A stretch of DNA of 64,000 bases. Origin: Chitinophagaceae bacterium UBA4407. GTDB taxonomy: Bacteria; Bacteroidota; Bacteroidia; Chitinophagales; Chitinophagaceae. The stretch covers positions 62,001-126,000 of the forward strand of contig DGQT01000001.1 of the NCBI GenBank assembly GCA_002390845.1, written 5' to 3'. Made by a program: the position numbers and the translations under genes. The notes below the pieces were generated by a model. It did not search any database. It was not told the origin of the DNA and saw only the letters and a program-made list of their open reading frames with translations. Each line of letters opens with the position of its first letter. The stretch's first letter is position 1. Below, piece after piece: positions 46,345-54,912 of the stretch.

Positions 46345-46884
46345 ATGGCTTCGGCAGTTCAAATATTACCGCATTATTATTACGAAGACTGGCTAGGATG
46401 GGAAGGCCAGTGGGAATTAATTTATGGAATACCTTATGCCATGAGCCCCGCACCTGTACCCAAACACCAGATTATTGCGAATGCAATTGGTGTTGAATTT
46501 GGAGTTGCATTAAAAAAATGTAAACACTGCAAAGCCATGCAGCCCATAGATTATAAGGTTGCCGACGATATTATTGTGCAGCCAGATTTACTGATTGTTT
46601 GTAAAAAAATTGAAAAAAAATATCTTGATTTTCCACCTGTATTACTGGCAGAAATTTTATCTCCTTCAACGCAGTTGAAGGACAGGCATACAAAATTTCA
46701 GATCTATCAATCGCAGGGAGTAAAGTATTACCTGATTGTATCTCCCGACACAGAAGAAATTGAAGTTTACGAATTAGAAAATAACGAATACAAACTTGCA
46801 CAAAAAGGCAACAGTTTTAGCTACAATTTTTCTTTTGAAGAAGACTGCAATGCTGATATTAATTTCGCAGAAATATGGAAATAA
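46345..46884 (+). CDS. Uma2 family (DUF820) PD-(D/E)XK nuclease-like protein
   Basis: 179 residues. WELIYGIPYAMSPAP near residue 30, HQIIANAIGVEF near 47, and the nuclease-like core VQPDLLIVCKKI (about 78-89) followed by PVLLAEILSPSTQLKDRHTK near 100-120 (PD ... E.LSPST ... D...K). C-terminal QSQGVKYYLIVSPDTEEIEVY. Uma2 proteins have a restriction-endonuclease-like fold; the biological role is unknown. Divergent from the 45654 gene. Confidence 0.9.
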   Translation: MASAVQILPHYYYEDWLGWEGQWELIYGIPYAMSPAPVPKHQIIANAIGVEFGVALKKCKHCKAMQPIDYKVADDIIVQPDLLIVCKKIEKKYLDFPPVLLAEILSPSTQLKDRHTKFQIYQSQGVKYYLIVSPDTEEIEVYELENNEYKLAQKGNSFSYNFSFEEDCNADINFAEIWK

Positions 46885-46913
46885 AAAACCTCCTGCAAAG
46901 CAAGAGGTTTTTG
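46884..46913. terminator. Bidirectional intrinsic terminator
   Basis: AAAAACCTC pairs with GAGGTTTTT, loop about 11, T runs on both strands. It lies between the convergent Uma2 and deoxyhypusine synthase genes. Confidence 0.8.
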
Positions 46914-46933
46914 AATTTATATTTTTCAGGCTT

Positions 46934-47908
46934 CTACCAACCCAGCAACCACGCAAATATTAAAGGCGCAACAATTGTTGCATCACTTTCTACAATAAAT
47001 TTTGGTGTGTGAATATCTAATTTACCCCAGGTAATTTTTTCGTTTGGAACGGCACCGCTATAAGAACCATACGATGTTGTGCTGTCACTGATCTGGCAGA
47101 AATAACTCCAGAAAGGAACATCATGCCATTCCAAATCCTGGTACATCATGGGTACTACACAGATAGGGAAATCCCCCGCAATACCACCACCGATCTGGAA
47201 GAAGCCAACACCCTTTCCACTGGAATTTTTCCGGTACCAATCGCTTAGTTCCACCATATATTCAATACCACTTTTCATGGTACTTGCTTTTAATTCGCCT
47301 TTAATGCAGTAGGAGGCAAAAATATTTCCCATAGTGCTGTCTTCCCAACCGGGCACAACGATCGGAATATTTTTTTGTGCGGCAGCAAGCATCCAGCTAT
47401 TCTTTGGATCAATTTCGTAATACTGTTCCAGCACGCCGCTCAGCAACATTTTATACATATATTCATGCGGAAAATAACGTTCACCATTTGCTTCCGCGTC
47501 TTTCCATATTTTATGAATATGTTGCTGCAATCTTCTGAATGCTTCTTCTTCAGGTATGCATGTGTCGGTTACCCGGTTGTAATGATTTTCCAGCAAGTCC
47601 CATTCTTCCTGCGGACTTAAATCCCTGTAATTGGGAACACGTTTATAATGGCTATGTGCCACAAGGTTCATTATATCTTCTTCAAGGTTGGCACCGGTGC
47701 AACTGATGATCTGCACTTTATCCTGCCGTATCATTTCGGCAAAAGAAATACCCAGCTCGGCAGTACTCATGGCACCGGCAAGCGTAACCATCATTTTGCC
47801 ACCTTCCAGCATATGCGTTTCGTAACCTTTGGCTGCATCCATTAAAGCCGCCGCATTAAAGTGGCGGTAGTGGTGTTCTATAAATTGAGAAACTGGTCCT
47901 TTAGTCAT
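46934..47908 (-). CDS. Deoxyhypusine synthase family protein
   Basis: 324 residues from MTKGPVSQFIEHHYRHFNA at 47908; the frame is open to 48025 but the extra 39 residues run into the repeat side and are not family-like. NAD-binding features: GKMMVTLAGAMSTAELG near 37, ISCTGANLEEDI near 68, VVPGWEDSTMGNIFASY near 190 and FFQIGGGIAGDFPICVVPM near 232. The eukaryotic catalytic Lys is in the equivalent of the C-terminal EITWGKLD region. Bacterial members use spermidine, but bacteria lack eIF5A, so the product is uncertain; a homospermidine-type reaction is possible. Convergent with the Uma2 gene across a shared terminator. Confidence 0.9.
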   Translation of the reverse strand: MTKGPVSQFIEHHYRHFNAAALMDAAKGYETHMLEGGKMMVTLAGAMSTAELGISFAEMIRQDKVQIISCTGANLEEDIMNLVAHSHYKRVPNYRDLSPQEEWDLLENHYNRVTDTCIPEEEAFRRLQQHIHKIWKDAEANGERYFPHEYMYKMLLSGVLEQYYEIDPKNSWMLAAAQKNIPIVVPGWEDSTMGNIFASYCIKGELKASTMKSGIEYMVELSDWYRKNSSGKGVGFFQIGGGIAGDFPICVVPMMYQDLEWHDVPFWSYFCQISDSTTSYGSYSGAVPNEKITWGKLDIHTPKFIVESDATIVAPLIFAWLLGW

Positions 47909-47981
47909 TGCAAAAGTTTTAGAGGCGCAAAAGTAATGAAGTAGTGGCTGATTTCTGGTGTTAAGATTTATCGACTTTTTA

Positions 47982-48186
47982 TGAGCCAAACAGCAGTGCA
48001 GATGGCATCGCCTCTTGCGTCGCACACTTTTACTGCAAAACTACTTTGAGCTTTTGGCTGCACGCTGAATGCTTTTGTGTTTTTTGCAGGTAGCTTACGC
48101 CTTGCAGCCTACAGCTGAATAAAATTTCGAACGTACAGGAGTGCGACGCAAGGAACGGTTCACAAAGAACCTTTGCCCGGCTCAAA
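47982..48186 (+). repeat. Intergenic palindrome family, complete element
   Basis: GAGCCAAACAGCAG, ATGGCATCGCCTC, core TTGCGTCGCACACTTTTACTG; right core CGTACAGGAGTGCGACGCAA and GCCCGGCTCAAAA. The centre contains GAGCTTTTGGCTGCACGC and its near inverse TGCAGCCTACAGCTG. It fills most of the 47909-48264 gap between divergent genes; no gene is seen in the rest. Confidence 0.85.
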
Positions 48187-48264
48187 ATCTTCATATAAAA
48201 CTTAGAAAAGCAAACTTTAAACACTCCGTATTTAATCCTTATTTTTACCGATAAATCTACTTGC

Positions 48265-49365
48265 ATGACCCCTGAATTGCAGAAGCCTGTTGTTGGTTTT
48301 AGTTGTGGCGATATTAACGGAATTGGTATTGAGCTGATCATTAAAACGCTTTCTGATATCCGCATAACCGATGTATGTGTACCGGTTGTTTTTGCCAGCA
48401 ATAAGAGCATCAATTTTTACCGTAAAGTGTTGCCAGATCTCAATTTTGCGTACCAGAGTATTAAGGATTTCACCCGCCTTAACCCCAAGCAGATTAACGT
48501 TTTTAACTGCTGGGAAGAAGAAGTGCAAATTACTCCGGGACTGCTGAATGAGCTTGGGGGCAGGTACGCATTGCTGTCGCTGCAGCAGGCAGTAAAGAGT
48601 TTAAAAGCCGGGCATATTCATGCGCTTGTTACAGCGCCTATACATAAGAAAAATATACAGAGTGAGGCCTTCAATTACAGCGGCCATACCCCTTATTTAA
48701 AAGCATTTTTCGAAGTGCCCGATGTACTGATGCTAATGGTAGCAAGCAATATGCGTGTGGGCCTTGTTACCGAACATGTGCCGGTGAGCGGCATTGCGCA
48801 GAACATTACAAAACAGAACATTACTTCCAAGCTTAAGATAATGCATGCCAGCCTTCAAAAAGATTTTGGCATGGATAAACCAAAGATCGCGGTACTCGGG
48901 TTAAACCCCCATGCCGGCGATGAGGGCTTGATTGGTAACGAAGAAGAGACCATTATTAAGCCCGCTATAAAAGAAGCCAGACACCACAACTTACTGGTAT
49001 TCGGGCCATTTAGTGCCGATGCTTTTTTTGCACGTGCGCAACACGAAAAATTCGATGCCGTACTTGCTATGTATCACGACCAGGGACTGATACCTTTTAA
49101 ATCTTTGGCACACGGCGAAGGTGTAAATTACACAGCCGGTTTGCCTGTGGTAAGAACGAGCCCCGATCATGGAACTGCTTTTGATATTGCGGGCAAAGGC
49201 ATTGCAGATCACATGTCATTTCTTGAAGCTTTGTATGCAGCCGTTGATATCATTAACATGCGGGAAGGTCATGCAGATATGCGTAAAAACCCATTGCGAA
49301 AAATGAGTGCTATGATCGTTGCCAATGCGCAGGACGAAGTAATAAGAGATGAAACGCCGGGATAG
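48265..49365 (+). CDS. pdxA: 4-hydroxythreonine-4-phosphate dehydrogenase PdxA
   Basis: 366 residues. NAD(P)-dependent oxidation step of the DXP-dependent pyridoxal phosphate pathway. Features: GDINGIGIELIIK near 16, TAPIHKKNI near 122, FNYSGHTPYLKAFF near 135, LNPHAGDEGLIGNEE near 213, AMYHDQGLIPFKSLAHGEGVNYT (in pieces) near 268 and TSPDHGTAFDIAGKG near 298; the metal-binding His residues are present. The C-terminal DETPG is encoded where the repeat boundary begins. Usual family length plus a short extension. Confidence 0.96.
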   Translation: MTPELQKPVVGFSCGDINGIGIELIIKTLSDIRITDVCVPVVFASNKSINFYRKVLPDLNFAYQSIKDFTRLNPKQINVFNCWEEEVQITPGLLNELGGRYALLSLQQAVKSLKAGHIHALVTAPIHKKNIQSEAFNYSGHTPYLKAFFEVPDVLMLMVASNMRVGLVTEHVPVSGIAQNITKQNITSKLKIMHASLQKDFGMDKPKIAVLGLNPHAGDEGLIGNEEETIIKPAIKEARHHNLLVFGPFSADAFFARAQHEKFDAVLAMYHDQGLIPFKSLAHGEGVNYTAGLPVVRTSPDHGTAFDIAGKGIADHMSFLEALYAAVDIINMREGHADMRKNPLRKMSAMIVANAQDEVIRDETPG

Positions 49366-49530
49366 TTTTTTGGCCCCGGCAGAGGGATTAATTTGATGAT
49401 ATGGCAATTTGATGATGTGCCTATGAAATACAGAGTCAAATTAGCCAATCATCAAATCACCAAATCAGCATCCTTGCGTCGCACACTTGTGCTGCAGTAA
49501 TTTTTCTGAACTTTCAACAGCCAGTGAGCA
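49364..49530 (+). repeat. Intergenic palindrome family, left half element
   Basis: TTTTTTGGCCCCGGCAGAGG, then an unrelated inner repeat (AATTTGATGATATGG, AATTTGATGATG and inverses ATCATCAAATCACC), then core CTTGCGTCGCACACTTGTGC (49474). GGCCCCGGC, rare among the copies, also ends the mate at 50493-50562. Confidence 0.7.
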
Positions 49531-49577
49531 ATGAACTATGAACAATTCATTGCATTCACAATTGACCATTCACCACC

Positions 49578-50450
49578 ATGATCCACTCCATACACAACAA
49601 CGAACTCAGTGTTGCCATCTCATCAAAAGGTGCAGAACTGCAAAGCATTATTCATAAAGATTTCGGGCTTGAATATATGTGGAGTGGCGATGCAGCTTTC
49701 TGGGGAAAGAAGAGCCCGGTGTTGTTTCCCATTGTTGGGGGATTAAAAAATAACAGCTACGAATACAAGAATAAAACATACTATTTGCCCCGCCACGGTT
49801 TTGCAAGAGATATGGAATTTGAAGTAACTGAACAGCAGGAGGATTTTATTGTTTTTACACTTAAAAGCAATGAAGAAACACTTGCTAAATTTCCCTTCGA
49901 TTTTAAATTTTCGTTGCGGTATTCTTTAGGGGAAGCGAAACTATCTGTTTCGTATATCGTAGAAAATACAGGTTCAGAAGATTTGTTTTTTTCTGTTGGC
50001 GGGCATCCTGCTTTTAGTGTTCCTCTGGTTGACGGAACTGTTTTTGAAGATCATTATTTAAAATTCGGGGCTGCTGAAAATGCAGGCCTGTGGCCGCTTT
50101 CAGCAGATGGTTTGATTGAAAATTTCACTGTGCCTGTTCTGGAAAACAGCGATCAATTGCCGCTGAACCAATCCTTGTTTTATAAAGATGCCATGGTTTT
50201 TAAACACCCGGAATCAAAGAGCATTTCTATTTTAAATCATATCAATGCACACGGGCTTACCTTAAATTTTGAAGGCTTTCCTTACATGGGCATCTGGAAT
50301 TCGGGCAATGCTAATTTTGTTTGCATTGAGCCATGGTGTGGCATTGCCGACAGCGTGAATGCAACGGGTAAATTAATGGAGAAAGAAGGAATCAATGTAT
50401 TGCCGGTTTCTAAAATATTTGAGAAAACCTGGAGCGTTGAATTGTTTTAA
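49578..50450 (+). CDS. Aldose 1-epimerase family protein
   Basis: 290 residues. ISSKGAELQSI near 15, YMWSGDAAFWGKKSPVLFPIVG (in pieces) near 33, YYLPRHGFARDMEFE near 68 (catalytic His), FFSVGGHPAFSVPL near 140 (second His), and WNSGNANFVCIEPWCGIAD near 236 with the Glu base. Matches the LacX/YeaD-like branch of GalM-related mutarotases. Substrate not predictable; hexose or hexose phosphate. Stands between matched half palindromes. Confidence 0.92.
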   Translation: MIHSIHNNELSVAISSKGAELQSIIHKDFGLEYMWSGDAAFWGKKSPVLFPIVGGLKNNSYEYKNKTYYLPRHGFARDMEFEVTEQQEDFIVFTLKSNEETLAKFPFDFKFSLRYSLGEAKLSVSYIVENTGSEDLFFSVGGHPAFSVPLVDGTVFEDHYLKFGAAENAGLWPLSADGLIENFTVPVLENSDQLPLNQSLFYKDAMVFKHPESKSISILNHINAHGLTLNFEGFPYMGIWNSGNANFVCIEPWCGIADSVNATGKLMEKEGINVLPVSKIFEKTWSVELF

Positions 50451-50492
50451 TATTCTTGAAAGTTTATACTCTTTGCAGGTAAGCTGTCGAAG

Positions 50493-50562
50493 ATTGATCC
50501 GAACGTATAAGTGTGCGACGCAACGGATGATTCATAGATGTTCCTGCAGCCGGGGCCAAAAA
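50493..50562 (+). repeat. Intergenic palindrome family, right half element
   Basis: Core CGAACGTATAAGTGTGCGAC (50499) to CGCAACGGATGATTCATAG, ending GCCGGGGCCAAAAA. Mate of 49364-49530 by outer end. Confidence 0.7.
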
Positions 50563-50584
50563 TCTTCTGGTTTTTAAAATTATT

Positions 50585-51220
50585 TTATTCAATTGGCTTT
50601 ACCTCTTTGCCGGGTTTGGCATATTGAAACCGGCTAATCAATTGCGCATTATAATAACCATCTCCGCCAAGACTGGCAATTGAACCAGCTTCTTCAATGG
50701 CCAAAAATCCATCGGGTTTTAAAACGGTTTCATCTATAAAAATATCTGTTATACTACCAATAACCAGGAAGGTATTGTTGTGGGTAATGGGCACTATTTC
50801 GAGCAGTTTCATGGCATATTTAACGTTGCTTTCGGCAACGAACGGAGCAATAATGCCGGGTTTAAATTCGGTGGTTAATCCTGTGGCTTCAAATTCGTTT
50901 ACACCGGATTCGTATTTAGCGCTTGTTTGATGCGCCTTTTGCACAAAGCTTTCCTGAATATGGTTAATGCTGTAAAAACCAGTTGATTCGATATTGGCCA
51001 AAGTGTCTGGCGCTGCGGCTCTCGGGCGGTTAATATAACCAACAAGTGCAGGATCAGAACCAAGGTGCACAATGCTGCTGAACACAGCGAGATTAGGCTG
51101 GCCGGAACTGTTAACCGTTCCAATTAAACTTACCGATTTAAAACCCGTAAGACAATTGATAAAATTTGCACGGTAAAACCGCTCCCAGCTTTTTATTATA
51201 TCTAACGAAATATGTTGCAT
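50585..51220 (-). CDS. Flavin reductase-like FMN-binding protein
   Basis: 211 residues. Split-barrel start INCLTGFKSVSLIGTVNSSGQPNLAVFSS (in pieces, 19-48), a FMN-contacting region GYINRPRAAAPDTLANIESTGFYSIN (in pieces, 61-86) and the HQTSAKYESGVNEFEATG motif near 95 typical of the flavin reductase/flavoredoxin family. Probably reduces or carries FMN for partner oxidoreductases. Single gene. Confidence 0.88.
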   Translation of the reverse strand: MQHISLDIIKSWERFYRANFINCLTGFKSVSLIGTVNSSGQPNLAVFSSIVHLGSDPALVGYINRPRAAAPDTLANIESTGFYSINHIQESFVQKAHQTSAKYESGVNEFEATGLTTEFKPGIIAPFVAESNVKYAMKLLEIVPITHNNTFLVIGSITDIFIDETVLKPDGFLAIEEAGSIASLGGDGYYNAQLISRFQYAKPGKEVKPIE

Positions 51221-51343
51221 GCATTTATAATGTTTATGCTGCGAAAAAGTTTGCAGCTTGTTTACTTTTCTTTCAAAATCTGTTATCTTACAATGAATAA
51301 ACTGTGCAATTGAACCAAATAATTTTGAGTTAGCAATTATATT

Positions 51344-52456
51344 ATGCGCCCGTTAAAAAAGTTACTGAAATTCCTTCTTGCCAAACCACTAACGTGGATG
51401 GCCAATCGCTTTTCCTCGGCCCCTAAACAGGAAAATGTAGATGCATCTTTGTCAAAGCTCTATGCCCAGTCAGTTGATGAGCCGGGTAAAAAAAACGGCA
51501 GCATGTTTACGATTGAAAATGGTAAACAGTCTATCATTATTTTCTCCGACCAGCACAAAGGCGCAAGAAACGGTTCTGATGATTTTGCATTTGCTGAAAA
51601 AAATTATCTCACAGCGCTGGATTATTATAATGATAAAAATTTTTACTTAATCAACCTTGGCGATAATGAAGAGCTTTGGGAGAATACGATTTTCCAGGTA
51701 ATCAAATACAATCAAAATACGTTTGATAAAGAGAAGCTGTTTATTGACCGTAATGCTTATTGCAAGATCATCGGCAACCACGATCTTTTCTGGAAAAATG
51801 ACCCAATGGTTGCGCAGGGATTTATTAAAAAAATTTACGGGAAATCAATAAAAATATTTGAGTCAATAGTAATCCGTGTTCAGCTTAGTTCATCGTACCT
51901 TGATATCTTCTGCACACACGGCCACCAGGGCGATTCGCAGAGCGATGGCAATGCTTTCAGTAAATGGTTTGTAAGTTACATATGGGGGCCACTGCAGATG
52001 CTGCTCGAAATAAATACCAACAGTCCTTCCACCAACGATGAAAGCAAAACAAGGCACAATCAAATGATGTATGAGTGGGCAAGTAAGCAGCCAGATACAT
52101 TGCTTATTACTGGCCATACGCATCAACCTGTTTTTAAATCGCTAACGCACCTGGAAAGGTTGTATTTGCAATTGGAAGAAGCGCAGCAAAACAACGATAA
52201 AGAAGCGATTAAAAAAATAGAAGCTGAGATACCGCGGCGAAGAAGAGAATATGATTTTGTAAACAATTCATTCAGAAATTTGAACCCGTCTTATTTCAAT
52301 TCGGGCTGCTGCTGTTTTGAAGATGGAACCATCACGGGCATTGAGATTGCCGAAGGTTTTATCAGGCTTATTAAATGGTCGTATGTGAATAATATTCCAT
52401 CAAGAATCGTTGCAGAAGAAGCCTCACTTGAACAAATGGCTGAATTAATAAAGTAA
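51344..52456 (+). CDS. Calcineurin-like metallophosphoesterase
   Basis: 370 residues. Metal-binding motifs: SDQHKG near 66 (D-x-H), LGDNEELWE near 104 (GD-x-x-E), IIGNHDLFW near 142 (GNHD), CTHGHQGD near 187 and ITGHTHQP near 260 (GHTH). A basic N-terminal stretch (KKLLKFLLAKPLTW) may associate with membrane. C-terminal coiled stretch at 275-300. Hydrolyses a phosphoester; the substrate is unknown, with LpxH-like or nucleotide pyrophosphatase activity both possible. Confidence 0.9.
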   Translation: MRPLKKLLKFLLAKPLTWMANRFSSAPKQENVDASLSKLYAQSVDEPGKKNGSMFTIENGKQSIIIFSDQHKGARNGSDDFAFAEKNYLTALDYYNDKNFYLINLGDNEELWENTIFQVIKYNQNTFDKEKLFIDRNAYCKIIGNHDLFWKNDPMVAQGFIKKIYGKSIKIFESIVIRVQLSSSYLDIFCTHGHQGDSQSDGNAFSKWFVSYIWGPLQMLLEINTNSPSTNDESKTRHNQMMYEWASKQPDTLLITGHTHQPVFKSLTHLERLYLQLEEAQQNNDKEAIKKIEAEIPRRRREYDFVNNSFRNLNPSYFNSGCCCFEDGTITGIEIAEGFIRLIKWSYVNNIPSRIVAEEASLEQMAELIK

Positions 52457-52575
52457 CCTGCACTTTTGCTGAGTTGAAAGAAGAACGTTGCAGTGAGTGA
52501 CCCCGAGTTCCGCTTTGCTCGTCGGGGCTGGCACAACAGGCGATGCCATAATAACCTGATGCCGATTCCAAAATA
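52450..52575 (+). repeat. Intergenic palindrome family, right half element with CGAGCAAAGCGGAAC insert
   Basis: GTGAGTGAC, insert CCCGAGTTCCGCTTTGCTCG then TCGGGGCTGGC, ACAACAGGCGATGCCAT. Insert subtype shared, inverted, with 38308-38400. Confidence 0.6.
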
Positions 52576-52607
52576 TTGCATTAAAAAATTATGGAGGGCG
52601 TTTTTAT

Positions 52608-52690
52608 GAACCCGGCAATGGAACAGGAATGGAGCATTCTTGCGTCGCACTCTTGTACGTTCTGTAATACTATTCGGCAAAAAGACCGCT
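52608..52690 (+). repeat. Intergenic palindrome family, left half element
   Basis: GAACCCGGC, then 52637-52674 (TTCTTGCGTCGCACTCTTGT continuing to TACTATT), which matches the inverse of 54816-54853 at 37 of 38 positions. Ends at the ruvB stop. Confidence 0.8.
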
Positions 52691-53723
52691 AACTGAATAA
52701 AGTTCCGGCAGTTAAATTACTTCCGGGTTTTTTACCCATATGCTCATAGGCTTTAATCGTTACTTCTCTTCCTCTTGGTGTTCGTTGCAAAAACCCTTCC
52801 TGGATTAAGAAAGGTTCGTATACTTCTTCAATGGTGCCGGCTTCTTCGCCAACTGCTGTGGCGATTGTGGTTAAACCCACGGGCCCGCCCTTAAATTTTT
52901 CGATGATGGTTTGCAGAATGCGGTTGTCCATTTCGTCAAGGCCATGCTCATCTACGTTCAATGCTTTTAAGGCATGCTGTGTAATGCCAATATCAATGGA
53001 GCCATCGTTGAGTACTTGAGCAAAATCTCTTACACGTCTTAATAAACCATTGGCGATACGCGGTGTGCCGCGGCTGCGCCGCGAAATTTCACCCGCCGCA
53101 TCGCTGCTGATACTTGTATTTAATATCGCAGCGCTGCGCTCAATAATTTTCTTTAATACTTCTGCATTGTAATATTCCAGTCTCGACTTAATACCGAAAC
53201 GTGAAAGGAGCGGGGCGGTAAGCAAACCGCTTCTTGTGGTTGCACCAATTAATGTAAAGGGATTTAAATTGATTTGAATACTGCGGGCATTGGGGCCGCT
53301 ATCGATCATAATGTCTATTCGGTAATCTTCCATGGCAGCATACAGGTATTCTTCTACAACCGTGCTTAACCTGTGGATCTCATCAATAAACAATACATCA
53401 TTTGGTTGAAGATTGGTTAACAAACCAGCAAGGTCACCGGGTTTTTCAATTACCGGGCCACTGGTTTCTTTTATGCTTACGCCCAGTTCATTCGCCACAA
53501 TTCTTGATAAAGTTGTTTTGCCCAAACCGGGAGGACCATGAAACAATACATGGTCCAACGCTTCGCCACGAAGCTTTGCAGCTTTTATAAATATGATCAG
53601 GTTTTCTACCAGTTGCGGCTGACCGGAAAAATCGTCCAGCTCCTGCGGACGAATCGTATTTTCAAACTCTTTCTCTACCGCAGAGAGTTCCGATTTTTCT
53701 GTATGTAAGTTGGGGTTACTCAT
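52689..53723 (-). CDS. ruvB: Holliday junction ATP-dependent DNA helicase RuvB
   Basis: 344 residues. AAA+ motor of Holliday junction branch migration with Ruv[12 protein letters not shown] at the N-terminus, Walker [15 protein letters not shown] near 62, Walker [10 protein letters not shown] near 111, sensor 1 GATTRSG near 160, arginine finger SRFGIKSR near 174, and a C-terminal winged helix ([17 protein letters not shown] near 305). Normal length. Confidence 0.98.
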   Translation of the reverse strand: MSNPNLHTEKSELSAVEKEFENTIRPQELDDFSGQPQLVENLIIFIKAAKLRGEALDHVLFHGPPGLGKTTLSRIVANELGVSIKETSGPVIEKPGDLAGLLTNLQPNDVLFIDEIHRLSTVVEEYLYAAMEDYRIDIMIDSGPNARSIQINLNPFTLIGATTRSGLLTAPLLSRFGIKSRLEYYNAEVLKKIIERSAAILNTSISSDAAGEISRRSRGTPRIANGLLRRVRDFAQVLNDGSIDIGITQHALKALNVDEHGLDEMDNRILQTIIEKFKGGPVGLTTIATAVGEEAGTIEEVYEPFLIQEGFLQRTPRGREVTIKAYEHMGKKPGSNLTAGTLFS

Positions 53724-53746
53724 AATTTTTCAACATTCAAGGCTCA

Positions 53747-54190
53747 CTATTTCTTTATTAGAACAAGTCCGGCAATGATTAGCGCAGCGCCCAGTAATTT
53801 TTCCAAAGTTATTGTTCTTACTTCTGATCCCAATAAACCATAATGGTCAATGATGAGGGATATAAAAATTTGTCCGCTAACCACCAGGGCAAAAGTTAGC
53901 GCCACGCCCTGTTGCTGATTTACCCAGGTGATATAACCCACAAAGATAGCCCCAAGCAACCCTCCGAGCCATAAATACCAGGGAGTAACAGTTGTTGGTT
54001 TTAATTGTAAAACCGCGGATGGGTTAAGGCCCATATTTAAAACAAACAAACAGATAATACCCACTGTAAAACTCATTAGCGAACCCATCAACGGGCCACC
54101 TACCTGCCTGCTAAGCCTTGTATTTAAAACTGCCTGCAAAGGAATCATTCCTCCAATGATTAAAGTAAAGAACATCAGTAGATACCGCAT
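53747..54190 (-). CDS. DMT-type inner membrane exporter (DUF606/YdcZ)
   Basis: 147 residues with five hydrophobic helices; MRYLLMFFTLIIGGMIPLQAVLNTRLSRQ at the N-terminus (in pieces) and LVVSGQIFISLIIDHYGLLG near 100 are typical of DUF606. One half-sized DMT unit, so probably a dimer. Divergent from the marR gene across a 76-bp region with a 16-bp palindrome, so probably the exporter it controls. 23 bp from ruvB. Confidence 0.88.
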   Translation of the reverse strand: MRYLLMFFTLIIGGMIPLQAVLNTRLSRQVGGPLMGSLMSFTVGIICLFVLNMGLNPSAVLQLKPTTVTPWYLWLGGLLGAIFVGYITWVNQQQGVALTFALVVSGQIFISLIIDHYGLLGSEVRTITLEKLLGAALIIAGLVLIKK

Positions 54191-54224
54191 TGATTTTTTT
54201 TGTGGAAGTTAAAAAATAAAAAAT

Positions 54225-54240
54225 ATTTGTATATACAAAT
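54225..54240. promoter_or_regulatory. Palindromic operator (MarR candidate site 1)
   Basis: Perfect 16-bp palindrome ATTTGTATATACAAAT between the divergent marR and DUF606 genes. An identical copy lies after marR at 54713. The site contains TTTG of a candidate marR promoter (TTTG 54226, 21 bp, TATCTTTA 54251), so a bound repressor would block it. Confidence 0.7.
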
Positions 54241-54266
54241 AAAATCATTTTATCTTTACACCCGAA

Positions 54267-54695
54267 ATGAAAACCTCAGAAAGCAGATTTTGCAGTTGTA
54301 TATATTTTTCGGCCAATGCACTTGCCCGAAAGATAGAAAAGCTTGCGGTTGAAAGCTGGAAAAGAGTTGATCTTTCCCCCAGCCACGCATATTTGCTTAT
54401 GACGGTTATTTCAGAACCTGGCATTCAGCCGGGGGCACTTTCAGATGAGTTGCAGCTTACCCCCAGTACGATTACAAGGTTGATTGAAAAGCTGGAAGAG
54501 AAAAAATTAGTGGTGCGTACCAGCGAAGGCAAGCTTACCAATGTGTATCCTACGCCAAAAGCAAAAGAGCTGTTTCCAAAATTAAAAGAATGTACCAGTC
54601 ATTTTTATGAAACCTGTTCCGGTATTTTGGGTAAGGACGAAACCAACCGGATGGTCGCCAACATGAATAAACTGGGCGACAAACTACAGGAATAA
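54267..54695 (+). CDS. MarR family transcriptional regulator
   Basis: 142 residues. Winged helix: AYLLMTVISEPGIQPGALSDEL (in pieces) near 45, recognition helix TPSTITRLIEKLEEKKLVVR (about 70-89), wing with RTSEGKLTNVYPT near 89-101. N-terminal and C-terminal dimerisation helices are present. Typical MarR length. Two copies of one palindrome flank it, so autoregulation and control of both neighbours is likely. The ligand is unknown. Confidence 0.92.
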   Translation: MKTSESRFCSCIYFSANALARKIEKLAVESWKRVDLSPSHAYLLMTVISEPGIQPGALSDELQLTPSTITRLIEKLEEKKLVVRTSEGKLTNVYPTPKAKELFPKLKECTSHFYETCSGILGKDETNRMVANMNKLGDKLQE

Positions 54696-54712
54696 TATTT
54701 TTTTAACTTAAT

Positions 54713-54728
54713 ATTTGTATATACAAAT
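54713..54728. promoter_or_regulatory. Palindromic operator (MarR candidate site 2)
   Basis: Second exact copy of ATTTGTATATACAAAT, 17 bp after the marR stop and upstream of the oxidoreductase run starting at 54913. Confidence 0.65.
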
Positions 54729-54815
54729 TTAATATAAAGATCATACTGTGTTGTTGTATGAATATTACATAGCACCGGTTGGCAAAAATGAAGCGGCACT
54801 GCACCGGATGTGCTC

Positions 54816-54890
54816 AATAGAATTACAGAACGTACAAGAGTGCGACGCAAGAAAAGCTTCATAATAATTCAAAAGTTTGGCTTATAAATT
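54816..54890 (+). repeat. Intergenic palindrome family, right half element
   Basis: 54816-54853 (AATAGAATTACAGAACGTAC to CGCAAGAA) is the inverse of 52637-52674 with one mismatch. The outer end AGTTTGGCTTATAA is weak. Confidence 0.8.
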
Positions 54891-54912
54891 TTATCATAAA
54901 AAAAAGTAACAA

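Noticed and set aside
52608..54890. Composite transposon carrying ruvB to marR
   Set aside because: No transposase or target duplication is visible, and ruvB is a core gene; the matched arms are reported as a repeat pair only.
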